Position numbers and translations under genes: made by a program
Notes under the pieces: generated by a model
Told to the model about the DNA's origin: nothing
Seen by the model: the letters and a program-made list of their open reading frames with translations, nothing else
Databases searched by the model: none
From: Cutibacterium granulosum
GTDB lineage: Bacteria; Actinomycetota; Actinomycetes; Propionibacteriales; Propionibacteriaceae
Direction of reading: 5' to 3'
Assembly (NCBI RefSeq): GCF_900186975.1
Contig: NZ_LT906441.1
Coordinates: 1,550,001 to 1,614,000 of the forward strand
DNA length: 64,000 bases
Part shown: one piece after another, positions 28,483-38,555 of the stretch
Position numbering within the stretch: the first letter of the stretch is position 1
Layout of the letters: each line of letters begins with the position of its first letter

Positions 28483-29707
28483 CGTGGCCTCCTGGGACGT
28501 GGCGGGGATCCCTCGTCGCCGCAGAGTCCGTGGTTCTCGGCCCAGGATCGCCGTGTCCCGCGTCACTGGGGCCGGCGGGCAGTCGGGGCGAGGTGGAGAT
28601 CACCTCGATCATCGCAGCCCGGAACTCCGACATCTGCTCCGGGGTGCCGGCACTGACGCGCAGGTAGCCCTCCGGCCCGACCTCGCGCACCAGCACACCG
28701 CGTTCCAGCAGTGTGGTGAAGACGCTGTGTCGGTCGGCGAATCGACCGAAGAGCACGAAATTGGCCTGGCTGGGCACGACGTCCAGGCCATGACGAGCCA
28801 ACCAGGTGGCTGTCTCATCTCGGGTGATGCGCAGTTCCGCCACCTTGTCGAGCATCTGCGGGGCATGTGACAGAGCCACCCGGGCGACGGCCTGGGTCGG
28901 TGCCGAGAGGTGGTATGGCAGCCGTATGACACGCAACGCGTCGACCACGGCGGGGGCGGCGACGGCGTACCCCACTCGCCCACCGGCCAGGGCGAAGGCC
29001 TTGGAGAGAGTGCGTACCACGATGAGACGGCCATGCTTGGGCAACAAGGCGATGGCGGAGTCGTCCGGGGCATCGGAGAACTCCTGATAAGCCTCGTCGA
29101 CGACGATCATGGCCGTGGTCCGCTCACAGATCTCGTCGATGACCGAGACCGGAATCGCGGTTCCAGTGGGATTGTTCGGGGTGGCAATGAGCACCACGGA
29201 GGCATGGGAGTCATTGATGGCCTGCACCGCGTCATCGACGTCGAGACCGAACCATCTGTTCCGATCGGCAGTGACGTAGTGCGAATGGGTGTTTCGGGCA
29301 TATTCGGGATACATGGAATACGTCGGAGTGAAACCCAGCACCGTTCGTCCCGGCCCGGCGAAGGCCTGCAGAATCTGCACCATGACCTCATTGGAACCAT
29401 TGGCCGCCCACACCTGGGTGGAACCGACCCCGAAACCGATGTAGTGGGCCAGGTCCTCGCGCAGTCCCAGCGCCTCCCGGTCCGGGTACCGGTTGAGGGT
29501 CTCGGCCGCCTCGGCCACGGCCCGGGCCATCTCGCGTCGTATCGCGGGGCTCGGTGGGTACGGATTCTCGTTGACGTTGAGCGGTACGGGCACCTCGAGC
29601 ATGGGAGCCCCGTAGGGCTGCTCGCCGACGAGCTCGTCACGCAGCGGAAGATCGGCCAAGGTGATCGGATTGACGTGCGAGATTTTCCCGAGGTCGCGCT
29701 CAGTCAT
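28475..29707 (-). CDS. hisC: Histidinol-phosphate aminotransferase
   Basis: 410-residue PLP enzyme of fold type I. Substrate region [28 protein letters not shown] and the PLP lysine in [17 protein letters not shown] are all visible. Start ATG 29707 overlaps the hisD stop by eight bases. The last 35 residues (Pro/Asp/Gly rich) lie beyond the usual family end. Confidence 0.96.
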   Translation of the reverse strand: MTERDLGKISHVNPITLADLPLRDELVGEQPYGAPMLEVPVPLNVNENPYPPSPAIRREMARAVAEAAETLNRYPDREALGLREDLAHYIGFGVGSTQVWAANGSNEVMVQILQAFAGPGRTVLGFTPTYSMYPEYARNTHSHYVTADRNRWFGLDVDDAVQAINDSHASVVLIATPNNPTGTAIPVSVIDEICERTTAMIVVDEAYQEFSDAPDDSAIALLPKHGRLIVVRTLSKAFALAGGRVGYAVAAPAVVDALRVIRLPYHLSAPTQAVARVALSHAPQMLDKVAELRITRDETATWLARHGLDVVPSQANFVLFGRFADRHSVFTTLLERGVLVREVGPEGYLRVSAGTPEQMSEFRAAMIEVISTSPRLPAGPSDAGHGDPGPRTTDSAATRDPRHVPGGHDD

Positions 29708-31025
29708 GGGTGTCACCCTTCCTGGCTTCCCGACGCACGGAGATGGCATTGGCGTGACCGGGCAGGTTCTCGCTGTGGGCGAATCTCTCGACACCGTCGG
29801 CGACCTGCGTCAAACCATCGGCGTCGTAATCGATGACGTGCATGGCGCGCATGAAGGAACGTACCGTGAGCCCCGAGGAGTGACGGGCAGCTCCGCCGGT
29901 GGGAAGGACGTGGGTCGATCCCGCCGAGTAGTCCCCCAGCGACACCGGGGACCACTCCCCGACGAAGATGGCCCCGGCATTGTGGATTCGGGCGGCCACC
30001 TGCGCTGCATTGGCGGTGTGAATCTCCAGGTGCTCGGCGGCGTAGTCGTCGACGACGGCAATTCCCTGCTCCAGGTCACGGACCAGCACGATCGCGGACT
30101 GCTGTGATCCGAGTGAGGTACGGATGCGGTCGCGATGCGTCGTGTTCTCGATCATGGGGTCAAGCTCGCGACGCACCTGGTCGGCAAGCTCCGGACTCGT
30201 CGTGACGAGGACGGCGGCAGCCATCGGGTCATGTTCGGCCTGACTCATGAGATCGGCGGCGACGAACCGGGGATTGGCCGTCTCATCGGCAAGAATGGCG
30301 ATCTCGGTGGGGCCAGCCTCCGAATCGATGCCCACGATCCCCCGTACGTGACGCTTGGCGGCAACAACGTAGATGTTCCCCGGTCCGGTCACCATGTCGA
30401 CGTGGCGGCACAGTCCGGCAACACCGTGGGCGAACATGGCGATGGCTTGGGCACCCCCCACGGCGTAGACCTCATCGACCCCGAGCAGACGACACAGGGC
30501 GAGGATGTTCGGGTGCGGCAGACCGTCGAACTCGGCCTGCGGCGGGGAGGAGACGGCGATCGACTCGACACCGGCCACCTGGGCGGCCACGACGTTCATG
30601 ATGACGCTGGAGGCCAGTGGTGCCAGCCCACCGGGCACGTAGAGCCCCACCCGTTGCACCGGAACGATGCGTTGGCGCACATGGGCACCGGAAGCGAGCT
30701 CCACCTGGTGTGAACTCGTCTCCAGTTCGACGGCCTCGCACACGCCACGGCGGCGACGAATGGATTCCTCGAAGGCAGCTCTCAGCTGTGGGTCCAGCTC
30801 GGCCAGGGCCTGGTCGAGCTGGTCGGTGGGAACACGAAGATGTGGGGGAACCACATGGTCGAATCGCTCACTGAACTCTCTCAGGGCCTCCTCACCTCGG
30901 TCCCGAACCGCATCGCAGACTCCCACGACGTCATGCAGCGCCGTCTCGACGTCGAACGTGGCACGGGGAACGATGGTGCGGTAGTCCTCGAGGTCCTTCC
31001 CGCAGATGTCGATTGTTCTCACCAT
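29700..31025 (-). CDS. hisD: Histidinol dehydrogenase
   Basis: 441-residue zinc enzyme oxidising histidinol to histidine with two NAD+. [42 protein letters not shown] and the metal/catalytic SQAEHDP are present. First gene of hisD-C-B-H. ATG 31025 is seven bases after TACACT (minus strand 31037-31032), suggesting a leaderless message. Confidence 0.97.
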   Translation of the reverse strand: MVRTIDICGKDLEDYRTIVPRATFDVETALHDVVGVCDAVRDRGEEALREFSERFDHVVPPHLRVPTDQLDQALAELDPQLRAAFEESIRRRRGVCEAVELETSSHQVELASGAHVRQRIVPVQRVGLYVPGGLAPLASSVIMNVVAAQVAGVESIAVSSPPQAEFDGLPHPNILALCRLLGVDEVYAVGGAQAIAMFAHGVAGLCRHVDMVTGPGNIYVVAAKRHVRGIVGIDSEAGPTEIAILADETANPRFVAADLMSQAEHDPMAAAVLVTTSPELADQVRRELDPMIENTTHRDRIRTSLGSQQSAIVLVRDLEQGIAVVDDYAAEHLEIHTANAAQVAARIHNAGAIFVGEWSPVSLGDYSAGSTHVLPTGGAARHSSGLTVRSFMRAMHVIDYDADGLTQVADGVERFAHSENLPGHANAISVRREARKGDTHD

Positions 31026-31067
31026 GACGCAAGTGTACGAGGGCGTGGCCGTGGTGCTGGTTCGGCG

Positions 31068-32087
31068 TCACGTGGTGGGATGCGTGACATCCCGATCACT
31101 GCCCTGCTGCCCGCTCCCCTCGTCGCTCCGGCCCCGATGGCCCTGCTCGACCTCATGGGGGTCGGACTGGCCGGTGCTCGCAGAACGTTGATCACCTACT
31201 GTGTGGACCACTGCGAGGATGAGGGTGACGATCAGTGCGCCAAGAACCCACACGAGCAGGGAGGTCCATGTGTGCAGTCGGAAATCCACCGGGACCTCGT
31301 CGCCCGGTGAGGCTGCAGCCACCCGGTCGGAAAAATCGTGCGGGCCCATGAGGGTGCCCACTGCCCAGCACACCGTTGCACTCACCAATGCCGTTGCGAT
31401 CGTCGGGACGAGCACGACCACTCCGCGATGGTGCAGGGCCCACCACGAGAGGAAACCGCATCCCACCCCGACGACCATCCCGATCAGGGCGAAGGTCGAG
31501 TCGATGGAGAAGATGGCGGTGAGCCCTCGCTCCGACGTCGTGGCATAGCCCTTGTCGTCCACCTGGTAGATGGGAAGGTGGACGCAGGCGTGCCAGATGA
31601 GCGCGCAGACGACGCCCGCGATGACAGCGGCAGCGAGACAGAGCACGACCGCCCGTCCCGGACGTTCCTCTGGAAGGTCCCTCACTCGGGCCCACACTCC
31701 CGGGCGGGGGTCCGTCACCTGTTCTTGCCGGTCGGTCCCGGCGTGGTGCTCCTGCCTTCCCTGCACACCAGTCACCGGGGACCGTGGGTCGGTGGAACGT
31801 GTGGTGGCGGTACCGGCACCAGTTGGCTCCGCACTCGTGGATTCCTCGGTCGTCCGTGGTTCGCCGTCTCCGCTGGTGAGGGTTCCGGACGCATGACCTC
31901 GGCCCACCGTCTCGTCTGCCGCCGCTGCGCCGCCGGACCCCACCTGGCTGTCACCGACCCTCGTCTCACGGGAACTCGGTTGCCGGTCGCCGTCCCGGTG
32001 CGTTGCTGAGCCATTCGACGCGGCCGCCGTGGGGCCATTCGACGCGGCCGCCGTGAGGTCGTCCTTCGAGTCGTGGGAACTGCTCAT
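31068..32087 (-). CDS. Membrane protein of unknown function with disordered ends
   Basis: 339 residues. The first 130 are polar, low complexity (a repeated AAASNG(P/S) block is encoded by near-identical DNA around 32013-32050). Then come about four hydrophobic helices (AVVLCLAAAVIAGVVCALIW, STFALIGMVVGVGCGFLSWW, VVVLVPTIATALVSATVCWA, SLLVWVLGALIVTLILAVVH) and a polar tail. This topology recalls the actinobacterial DUF2567 proteins, but I cannot confirm it. Start overlaps the dnaE stop (ATGA), so it is coupled to dnaE. Confidence 0.7.
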   Translation of the reverse strand: MSSSHDSKDDLTAAASNGPTAAASNGSATHRDGDRQPSSRETRVGDSQVGSGGAAAADETVGRGHASGTLTSGDGEPRTTEESTSAEPTGAGTATTRSTDPRSPVTGVQGRQEHHAGTDRQEQVTDPRPGVWARVRDLPEERPGRAVVLCLAAAVIAGVVCALIWHACVHLPIYQVDDKGYATTSERGLTAIFSIDSTFALIGMVVGVGCGFLSWWALHHRGVVVLVPTIATALVSATVCWAVGTLMGPHDFSDRVAAASPGDEVPVDFRLHTWTSLLVWVLGALIVTLILAVVHTVGDQRSASTGQSDPHEVEQGHRGRSDEGSGQQGSDRDVTHPTT

Positions 32088-35000
32088 GATGTCCTTCCCG
32101 GGATGCAGTGCGGGCCGAGCAGGGCCTTGAGATCGGCCATGAGCGGCTGGCCGTTGGCCACCTTGAGCTCGTCGGCCAGCTTGAAGGCCGTGACCGACTC
32201 GTCCCCCAGCAGGCGCAGATGCACCTCGGAGGGACCGGGATGGTTGCGCAGTACCGCGCGCAGCTGCTCAACCACGGGACGTGTGCACCGGGTCTGGTGC
32301 ATCTGGACGGTCACTGGCAGGGAGGCGTTGTCACGGATGTCCAGCAACCACACGTCGGAGGCGGACATCTCGACGGTCTCGTCGCGTTCACGCAGCCGCC
32401 CCCTGATCTTGAGGATCGCGTCGGTGGCGAGCAGTGGTTCGATGCGCTGGTAGACCCTGGGGAAACACGCCACATTGAAGGTGGCATCCAGATCCTCGAT
32501 GGTCACCGAAGCCCAGATGTCACCATTCTTGGTGGTACGACGCACGATCTGGGTCACCATGCCGACGACGGTCACCGTGCCCTCCCGTGGACCATCCTCC
32601 GACACCAGACGCGCCAGCGGGACATCCCGCTCCGCCTCGAGGATCGATTCCATCCCGCGCAACGGATGGTCGGAGACGTAGAGGCTGAGCATCTCACGCT
32701 CGAAGGAGAGTTTCGTGCGTCGTTCCCAGTCCTCCTCAGGCACCACCCGCTCGACACCCAGTTCGGGTGGTGCGTCGGTGGCGCCCATGCCGAACAGGTC
32801 GTCCTGGCCGTTGGCCTCGTTGCGTTTGAGCTCGGTGGCAGCGTCGACGGCCTGCTCGTAGACCGCCATGAGACCGCGCCGGGAGTGACCCATCGAGTCG
32901 AAGGCCCCCGCCTTGATGAGCGACTCGATGAGCCGCTTGTTGCACACTCCCAACGGCACTCGGTCGAGGAACTCGAAGAAGTCCTTGGCCGGGCCGTGTT
33001 CCTGACGAGTGGCGATGATGTCGTTGACGGCACTGGCCCCGACATTGCGAATGGCCCCCAGGCCGAATCGGATGTCCTCACCGACGGCCGTGAACTCCAA
33101 GGAGGACGCGTTGACATCAGGTGGCAGCACCTTGATGTGCTGGGCGCGCATGTCGGAGAGGTACAGCGCCATCTTGTCCTTGTCGTCCCCCACACTGGTG
33201 AGCAGGGCAGCACCGTACTCGGCCGGATAGTTGGCCTTGAGGTAGGCCGTCCAGTACGAGACGAGCCCGTAGCCTGCGGCGTGGGACTTGTTGAAGGCGT
33301 ATCCGGCGAACGGGACCATGACGTCCCACAGGGTCTGGATGGCGTCGTCGGAGTAGCCGTTCTTGCGCATGCCTGCCTGGAAGGGGACGAAGTTCTCCTC
33401 CAGGATGTGCTTCTTCTTCTTGCCCATGGCGCGACGCAACAGATCGGCGCCACCCAAGGTGTACCCGGCGAGTTTGCGGGCGATCGACATGATCTGCTCC
33501 TGGTACACGATGAGGTGGTACGTCGGAGCGAGGATCTCGTCGAGGTCCTCCTTGAGCTCTGGATGGATGGGGATGATCGGCTCGCGGCCGTTCTTGCGCT
33601 GGGCATAGAGGACGTGCGCATTGGCACCCATCGGGCCCGGCCGGTACAGGGCCAGTACGGCGACGATGTCGTCGAATCCGGTCGGCCCCATGAGACGCAG
33701 CAGGGAGCGCATGGCGGTGCCGTCGAGCTGGAAGACGCCGAGCGTGTCGCCACGCGAGAGCATGTCGTAGGTGTTCTGGTCATCGAGGGGGACGGCGTTG
33801 AGGTCGACCTCCTCGCCCCGGTTCTCCTTGATGATCTTGAGACAGTGATCCATGATGCCGAGGTTGCGCAGGCCCAGGAAGTCCATCTTCATGAGCCCCA
33901 TCTCCTCGAGCTGGGGGTAGGCGAACCCGGCGATGATCATGCCGTCCTTGTCGCGGCGGTGCATCGGCACGAGGTCGAGCAGCGGTGCACTGGACAGGAT
34001 GAATGCGCACGCGTGCACACCTGTGCCACGGATCAGCCCCTCCAGGCCACGGGCGGTCTCGACGACCTTGGCCACGTCCGGGTTGTCGGCGACGAGTTGG
34101 CGGAACTCGGTGCCCTCGGCGTAGCGCGGGTGCTCGGGATCGAAGATCTTGCTCAGTGGCACCCCCTTGCCCATGACGTCGGGTGGCATGGCCTTGGTGA
34201 TCTTGTCGCCCAGGGCGAAGGGGTAGCCGAGGATACGGTTGGCGTCCTTGACGGCGGCCTTCGCCTTGATCTTGCCGAAGGTGTTGACCTGGCTGGTGTA
34301 CTCGGCGCCGTACTTTCTGGTGACGTAGTCGATGACCTTGTCGCGCTGACGGTCGTCGAAGTCGAGGTCGATGTCGGGCGGGTTGACTCGCTCGGGGTTG
34401 AGGAATCGCTCGAACAGCAACCCGTGCTCCAACGGGTTCACCTGGATGATGCCGGTGAGGTAGGCGACCATCGAACCGGCGGCAGATCCTCGTCCCGGCC
34501 CCACTGGCACCCCCATGGCACGGGCAGAGTTGCAGATGTCGGAGACGACGAGGAAGTACGACGAGAACCCCAGTGGTTCGATGACCGACAGCTCCTTGTC
34601 GATGCGGTCCAGCACCTCCTGAGGAGGATTGGACCCGTACTTCTCGTCCAGCCCCTCGGCGATCTTCTTGCGCAGCCAGGACTCCTGGGTCTCCCCCTCC
34701 GGCACGTCGAACTGCGGCATGCGGTCGACGTGGGCGAAGACGTCGTCGTAGCTCTCGATCATCTCGGTGAGGGCCAACGTGTTGTCGGCGGCCTCCGGCA
34801 TGTCCGGGAACAGTGAACGCATCTCGTCGGACGACTTGATGTAGTACCCCGACCCGTTGAAGCGGAATCGGTTGGGGTCGTCCTTGTTGCGCCCCACGCC
34901 CACACACAGCAAGGAGTCGTGTGCGTCCGCGTCGTCCTCGTTGACATAGTGCGAGTCGTTGGTGAGCAACAGCGGGGCGTCGATCTTCTTCGCCAGTCGC

Positions 35001-35659
35001 AGCAGGTCGGAGCGAACCTGGCGCTCGATGGGCACGCCGTGGTCCATGAGCTCACAGAAGTAGTGATCCTTGCCGAAGATCTCCTGGTAGGCACCAGCCG
35101 CCTCGACGGCCTCGTCGAACTGGCCCAGCCGCAGCCTGGTCTGGACCTCACCCGAGGGGCAACCGGTGGAGGCGATGACCCCCTCGTTGTACTGGCTGAT
35201 GATCTCGCGGTCCATACGAGGCTTCATGTAATAGCCCTCGTAGGAGGCCAGGGACGACAGGGTGAAGAGGTTGTGCAGTCCGGTGGGATTCCTGGCCCAC
35301 ATCGTCATGTGGGTGTACCGACCACCACCGGAGACGTCCTTGCCACCCTCGACGTCCGGGTCGCCGCCGTCACCGCGCCGACGTCCCCAGAACTCCTGCT
35401 TGCGGGAGTGGCGGGAGGAGGGTGCCACATAGGCCTCGATGCCAATGATGGGCTTGACGAGGGGGTTCTCGTTGCCGTCGTACTTCTTGGCGATCTGGAA
35501 GAACTCATAGGCACCGAACATGTTGCCGTGGTCGGTCATCGCCACAGCCGGCATGCCTTGACGCGCCACCTCGGCAAACAACCGCTCATTGCTCGCCGCA
35601 CCGTCCAGCATGGAGTACTCGGTGTGAGTGTGCAGGTGCACGAAGTCAGAACGCGCCAC
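32084..35659 (-). CDS. dnaE: DNA polymerase III alpha subunit (DnaE1-type)
   Basis: 1191-residue replicative polymerase. N-terminal PHP domain FVHLHTHTEYSMLDGAA and AMTDHGNMFGA, the palm with catalytic aspartates NPPDIDLDFDD, the RGSAAGS motif, helix-hairpin-helix, and a C-terminal OB domain (VTVVGMVTQIVRRTTKNG). Length matches actinobacterial DnaE1. Start ATG 35659. Its promoter must be in the 157-base divergent spacer shared with the HdeD-like gene. Confidence 0.97.
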   Translation of the reverse strand: MARSDFVHLHTHTEYSMLDGAASNERLFAEVARQGMPAVAMTDHGNMFGAYEFFQIAKKYDGNENPLVKPIIGIEAYVAPSSRHSRKQEFWGRRRGDGGDPDVEGGKDVSGGGRYTHMTMWARNPTGLHNLFTLSSLASYEGYYMKPRMDREIISQYNEGVIASTGCPSGEVQTRLRLGQFDEAVEAAGAYQEIFGKDHYFCELMDHGVPIERQVRSDLLRLAKKIDAPLLLTNDSHYVNEDDADAHDSLLCVGVGRNKDDPNRFRFNGSGYYIKSSDEMRSLFPDMPEAADNTLALTEMIESYDDVFAHVDRMPQFDVPEGETQESWLRKKIAEGLDEKYGSNPPQEVLDRIDKELSVIEPLGFSSYFLVVSDICNSARAMGVPVGPGRGSAAGSMVAYLTGIIQVNPLEHGLLFERFLNPERVNPPDIDLDFDDRQRDKVIDYVTRKYGAEYTSQVNTFGKIKAKAAVKDANRILGYPFALGDKITKAMPPDVMGKGVPLSKIFDPEHPRYAEGTEFRQLVADNPDVAKVVETARGLEGLIRGTGVHACAFILSSAPLLDLVPMHRRDKDGMIIAGFAYPQLEEMGLMKMDFLGLRNLGIMDHCLKIIKENRGEEVDLNAVPLDDQNTYDMLSRGDTLGVFQLDGTAMRSLLRLMGPTGFDDIVAVLALYRPGPMGANAHVLYAQRKNGREPIIPIHPELKEDLDEILAPTYHLIVYQEQIMSIARKLAGYTLGGADLLRRAMGKKKKHILEENFVPFQAGMRKNGYSDDAIQTLWDVMVPFAGYAFNKSHAAGYGLVSYWTAYLKANYPAEYGAALLTSVGDDKDKMALYLSDMRAQHIKVLPPDVNASSLEFTAVGEDIRFGLGAIRNVGASAVNDIIATRQEHGPAKDFFEFLDRVPLGVCNKRLIESLIKAGAFDSMGHSRRGLMAVYEQAVDAATELKRNEANGQDDLFGMGATDAPPELGVERVVPEEDWERRTKLSFEREMLSLYVSDHPLRGMESILEAERDVPLARLVSEDGPREGTVTVVGMVTQIVRRTTKNGDIWASVTIEDLDATFNVACFPRVYQRIEPLLATDAILKIRGRLRERDETVEMSASDVWLLDIRDNASLPVTVQMHQTRCTRPVVEQLRAVLRNHPGPSEVHLRLLGDESVTAFKLADELKVANGQPLMADLKALLGPHCIPGRTS

Positions 35660-35804
35660 GACGATCCTTCCGATGACAGTCGACCTTTTTCAATGAGACC
35701 TCGGGCCGATGGGCAGTTGGGGTCTCCACCCTAGCCGGCCGAGTCGACGGAACGGCATTCACGACGGCATCAGATGTTCCGCGACTTGGCTCACTGGCTC
35801 AACG

Positions 35805-35810
35805 TAGACT
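35805..35810 (+). promoter_or_regulatory. -10 element of the HdeD-like gene, probably leaderless
   Basis: TAGACT ends six bases before the ATG at 35817, leaving no room for a leader. TTGGCT sits further upstream, though at a short distance. A TAxxxT at this position fits actinobacterial leaderless promoters. Confidence 0.45.
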
Positions 35811-35816
35811 GATCAC

Positions 35817-36491
35817 ATGTCTGACACATCCACGTCCCGTCCGTTGAGCTCCGTGTGGTGGCTCCCCCTCATCAAGGGAGTTGTCGCCGTTGTCGTGGGC
35901 ATCATCGCCATGGCGATGCCACGTGCAACGATCACCGCCCTTGTCGTGTTGCTGGGTGTCTATGTCCTGGTGGATGCCGTGATATCCGTTGCCAACGGTG
36001 CAGCCATGCGTGGCGTCGCGGGATCACGTCTCATGGTTGTCTGGGGAGTTCTTGGCGGCATCATTGCCATCATCATGCTGGCCCACCCGCAAGCAGTGAT
36101 GAACCTCATCGTGGTCCTGGTGGGTGCATGGGCACTGGTGTCTGGAATTTTCATCATTGCCATCGCGGTGTTGCTCATTCCGATCACTGAGAGGGCATGG
36201 ATCTGGGGTCTGGTCTCAGGTGCGGTGGCATTCATTGCGGGGATCGCGGTTCTCGTTCACCCAGGTTTCGGTGCGGTGGCCATGAGCTGGATTCTCGGGC
36301 TGGCAGTACTCGCCTACGGCGTGAGCCACATCGGGCTCGGAGTGGGGATCCGCAAGGTGAGCTCACAGGTGTCGTCCTCGTTGAATGCTGCTCGTGCCGG
36401 CCGGCCGGACCATACGATTGTCGAGGGCGAGGTCGTCAATGAGCCAGGTGACAAGCAGCAGAGGAACGAGGGACCGCAGATCACTGGCTGA
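35817..36491 (+). CDS. HdeD-like (DUF308) integral membrane protein
   Basis: 224 residues with about six membrane helices in paired repeats, for example VVAVVVGIIAMAMPRATI and GGIIAIIMLAHPQAVMNLIV, the DUF308 pattern of a short helix ending in HP or P. The tail is polar. HdeD of E. coli is linked to acid resistance, but DUF308 proteins have no general known function. Start ATG 35817. Confidence 0.82.
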   Translation: MSDTSTSRPLSSVWWLPLIKGVVAVVVGIIAMAMPRATITALVVLLGVYVLVDAVISVANGAAMRGVAGSRLMVVWGVLGGIIAIIMLAHPQAVMNLIVVLVGAWALVSGIFIIAIAVLLIPITERAWIWGLVSGAVAFIAGIAVLVHPGFGAVAMSWILGLAVLAYGVSHIGLGVGIRKVSSQVSSSLNAARAGRPDHTIVEGEVVNEPGDKQQRNEGPQITG

Positions 36492-36518
36492 TCTCGAGGA
36501 AAATGCCTCTCGCCGCAT

Positions 36519-36920
36519 GGGGCCAGGAATCGCGGGCCATGTTCGGGGGCCTCGTTTCTGCGGGCAGGCTGCCCGGCTGCCACCCGTTACCTCTGGATCG
36601 ATCCGCGTTGTCTGGTCCGTTCCTCTGGGTCAATCCGTGTTGACAGCACCCCTTCCTCGGGAGCAATCACGTTGTCAGCGTCCGTTTCTCTGGGGCATCG
36701 CTCAGGGCCGCACTGGTCATCTCACTTCTGCGGGGTAGATGCATCCCTTCGTATTGGGTCAGGGATCGGGGCCATGTTCGGGGCCTCGCTTCTGTGGGGC
36801 AGGTTGCCCGGTTGCGCCGTTCTTCGGATCGATCCACGATGATGACACCTGTTCCTCTGAATCATCGCTTCAGGGCACCAATCTTTTCGATCAGGTCTGT
36901 ACTGGTCATCTCGCTTCTGC
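36519..36920. repeat. Two diverged direct copies of a long repeat with internal 33-bp tandem units
   Basis: Copy A begins near 36519 and copy B near 36756, sharing GGCCATGTTCGGGGCCTCG-like sequence (about 36535 and 36770) and a distal ACTGGTCATCTC box (36712 and 36901). Inside, degenerate units of the form GTTCCTCTGGGTCAATCC start at 36586, 36619, 36652 and 36684 in copy A (spacing 32-33) and at 36819 and 36851 in copy B, so unit number differs. Confidence 0.7.
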
Positions 36921-37251
36921 GCGCTTTGATCGTCACCGTCATTGGCCTTCCTGTCACGTCGGTTCGCCCTGGCCGCACAGTCGCTTCTGTGCGAGCTGCT
37001 CACTCACTTGGCGAGCCATTTTCCCGCAACCCATCTTCCATTCCATCTCCCCCCAGTTCTAGCCAATCTTCCCAGCTGCCATCCCTTACCGCCGCTGTGG
37101 TAATTAGGTTTGCGATCGGTTGCTTGCCCTCGTGCATGGTTGCAGATGCCACTGCACGCAGGATTGCCACAAGCTGGGCAATGAGGATGCCAGAAGCTAC
37201 ATCTGGTGAGAGCAGACGGCTGACGCTGATGTGAATGCGCTGGACTTACTG

Positions 37252-37265
37252 CTCACAATTGTGAG
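37252..37265. repeat. Perfect 14-bp palindrome
   Basis: CTCACAATTGTGAG is fully self-complementary. It resembles half-sites of LacI-family operators (TTGTGAG). No gene starts close to it on either strand, so a target promoter is not evident. Confidence 0.5.
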
Positions 37266-37571
37266 TGATGCGGGATCTCGATCTACTGACTAGTGGTTTC
37301 AATCCGTGTGCGTCATCAGATCTTCTGGCATGGCTGGTGTGCGCTCCCAACAACGATCATCTTCACCCCGTACTGCTCGTGCCTTGAAACTGGTGCTTCT
37401 CATGACGTGATACCTTCTTCGTCTCTCAGCTGTGGATATCTTGTTGCCAGCTGGCGGAGAGCCACGTGTCACAGCAGATGGGGTGATCGGCAACCGGATT
37501 ACCACGGGCACTGTGGGGGTTGGCTGTCGTGATGCAACGAGGAAGGAAGCGACGATCGATATCTGAATTTG

Positions 37572-38555
37572 CTAGCTACTCTGAGGCTTCTTGGGTATCT
37601 CTGATTTCTCAGGTGTGATGTGACCGTTCATGATGCGTCGAAGTACGTGGTCACTGTATTGGCGTTTGGGCTTGTGCCGAGCGCGAAGGTAGGAGGTCAA
37701 CCAGTCTAGGACGAAACGTGGACAGCGGCGGAGCATGGTGGGCGTGACGTGGAGTACCTTCCAACCATGACGGTCAAGATTGGCTGAACGCATCATGGTT
37801 GATTCGTAGCCTTCGGCTGTGCCGTGGACACAACGTCCATCGATCTCCAGCGAAATTTTCTCTGACTCGAAGGCCTGGTCGAGATAATAGAAACGATCTC
37901 CCACGTGAACTTTGTGGTTGGGCTTGTGACCCGTAACCCCAGTTGCTCGCAATATCCGAGCCATCTCAAGTTCAGGGATTGACCAAGCAGCCAGGGCAAT
38001 GTCCGCAAGAGCCTTGTCCACCTGGTGCTGTGGGTACCGACCAGTGAGGCTACGCCGAGCAGCCTTGCAGGAATCCGGTGTCACCAGGCGGAGGCGTAAA
38101 GCGTGACACACCCACTCCCATTCTCCTTCGATCGCAAGTATCAGTACCGAGACTTCTGCGGTGGCGATACGGATCTGTTCGCGTTCAGTGATGAATTTCC
38201 AAGGGACGTGCCAGCGATGCACGTGTATTCCGGGCCGTACCAGTCGACGGGTACATGAGAAGGCTTCAACTTGAGAGATGCCAGTGAAATCGAGTGATCT
38301 TCCAGATTGGGGTGACGTCATCCCCAACATCAACAAGGCGGCTTTCCCCACAAGTACGACATCACGGTGCCACAACCACAGTGCCCTTATCAGGGTTCTG
38401 GGATCTCTGGCCAAGACTGTGGCAGCGACCACACCTGGCAAGACGCGGATCGCTTCTCCCTTGGCTACAGCTCGGTCAGCCTGACCGCGTATTGGGCTGT
38501 GGCGATGAATACGGGCCACGCCATGATGCTCAAGGTGCTCATACAAGCTCTTCAT
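37572..38555 (-). CDS. AbiEi-like N-terminus plus DUF559 (Vsr-like, PD-(D/E)xK) domain protein
   Basis: 327 residues. The first 60 resemble the AbiEi antitoxin-type DNA-binding N-domain (AVAKGEAIRVLPGVVAA, then RDPRTLIRALWLW). The C-terminal part has YYLDQAFESEKISLEIDG, then RSANLDRHGWKVLHVTP, the DUF559/very-short-patch-repair endonuclease core with candidate metal-binding Asp and Glu-Ile-Asp. Such singletons are frequent and variable in actinobacteria and are of unknown function. Start ATG 38555; an in-frame TTG is seven codons upstream. Lower GC than the surrounding housekeeping genes suggests an accessory origin. Confidence 0.72.
   Translation of the reverse strand: MKSLYEHLEHHGVARIHRHSPIRGQADRAVAKGEAIRVLPGVVAATVLARDPRTLIRALWLWHRDVVLVGKAALLMLGMTSPQSGRSLDFTGISQVEAFSCTRRLVRPGIHVHRWHVPWKFITEREQIRIATAEVSVLILAIEGEWEWVCHALRLRLVTPDSCKAARRSLTGRYPQHQVDKALADIALAAWSIPELEMARILRATGVTGHKPNHKVHVGDRFYYLDQAFESEKISLEIDGRCVHGTAEGYESTMMRSANLDRHGWKVLHVTPTMLRRCPRFVLDWLTSYLRARHKPKRQYSDHVLRRIMNGHITPEKSEIPKKPQSS

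Larger units (their letters stand above)
36492..37571. other. Gene-poor region with repeats
   Basis: 1080 bases without a supportable gene. From 36519 to about 36920 it consists of two diverged copies of a repeat block containing 33-bp tandem units. From 37060 the GC content drops. A perfect 14-bp palindrome sits at 37252-37265. A minus-strand frame of about 80 codons (37246-37000) has coding-like composition but no start and no recognised family; it may be a relic. Confidence 0.6.

Noticed and set aside
37000-37246. Minus-strand frame of about 80 codons with plausible residue composition
   Set aside because: No start codon near its 5' end, no recognised domain; kept only as a possible relic.
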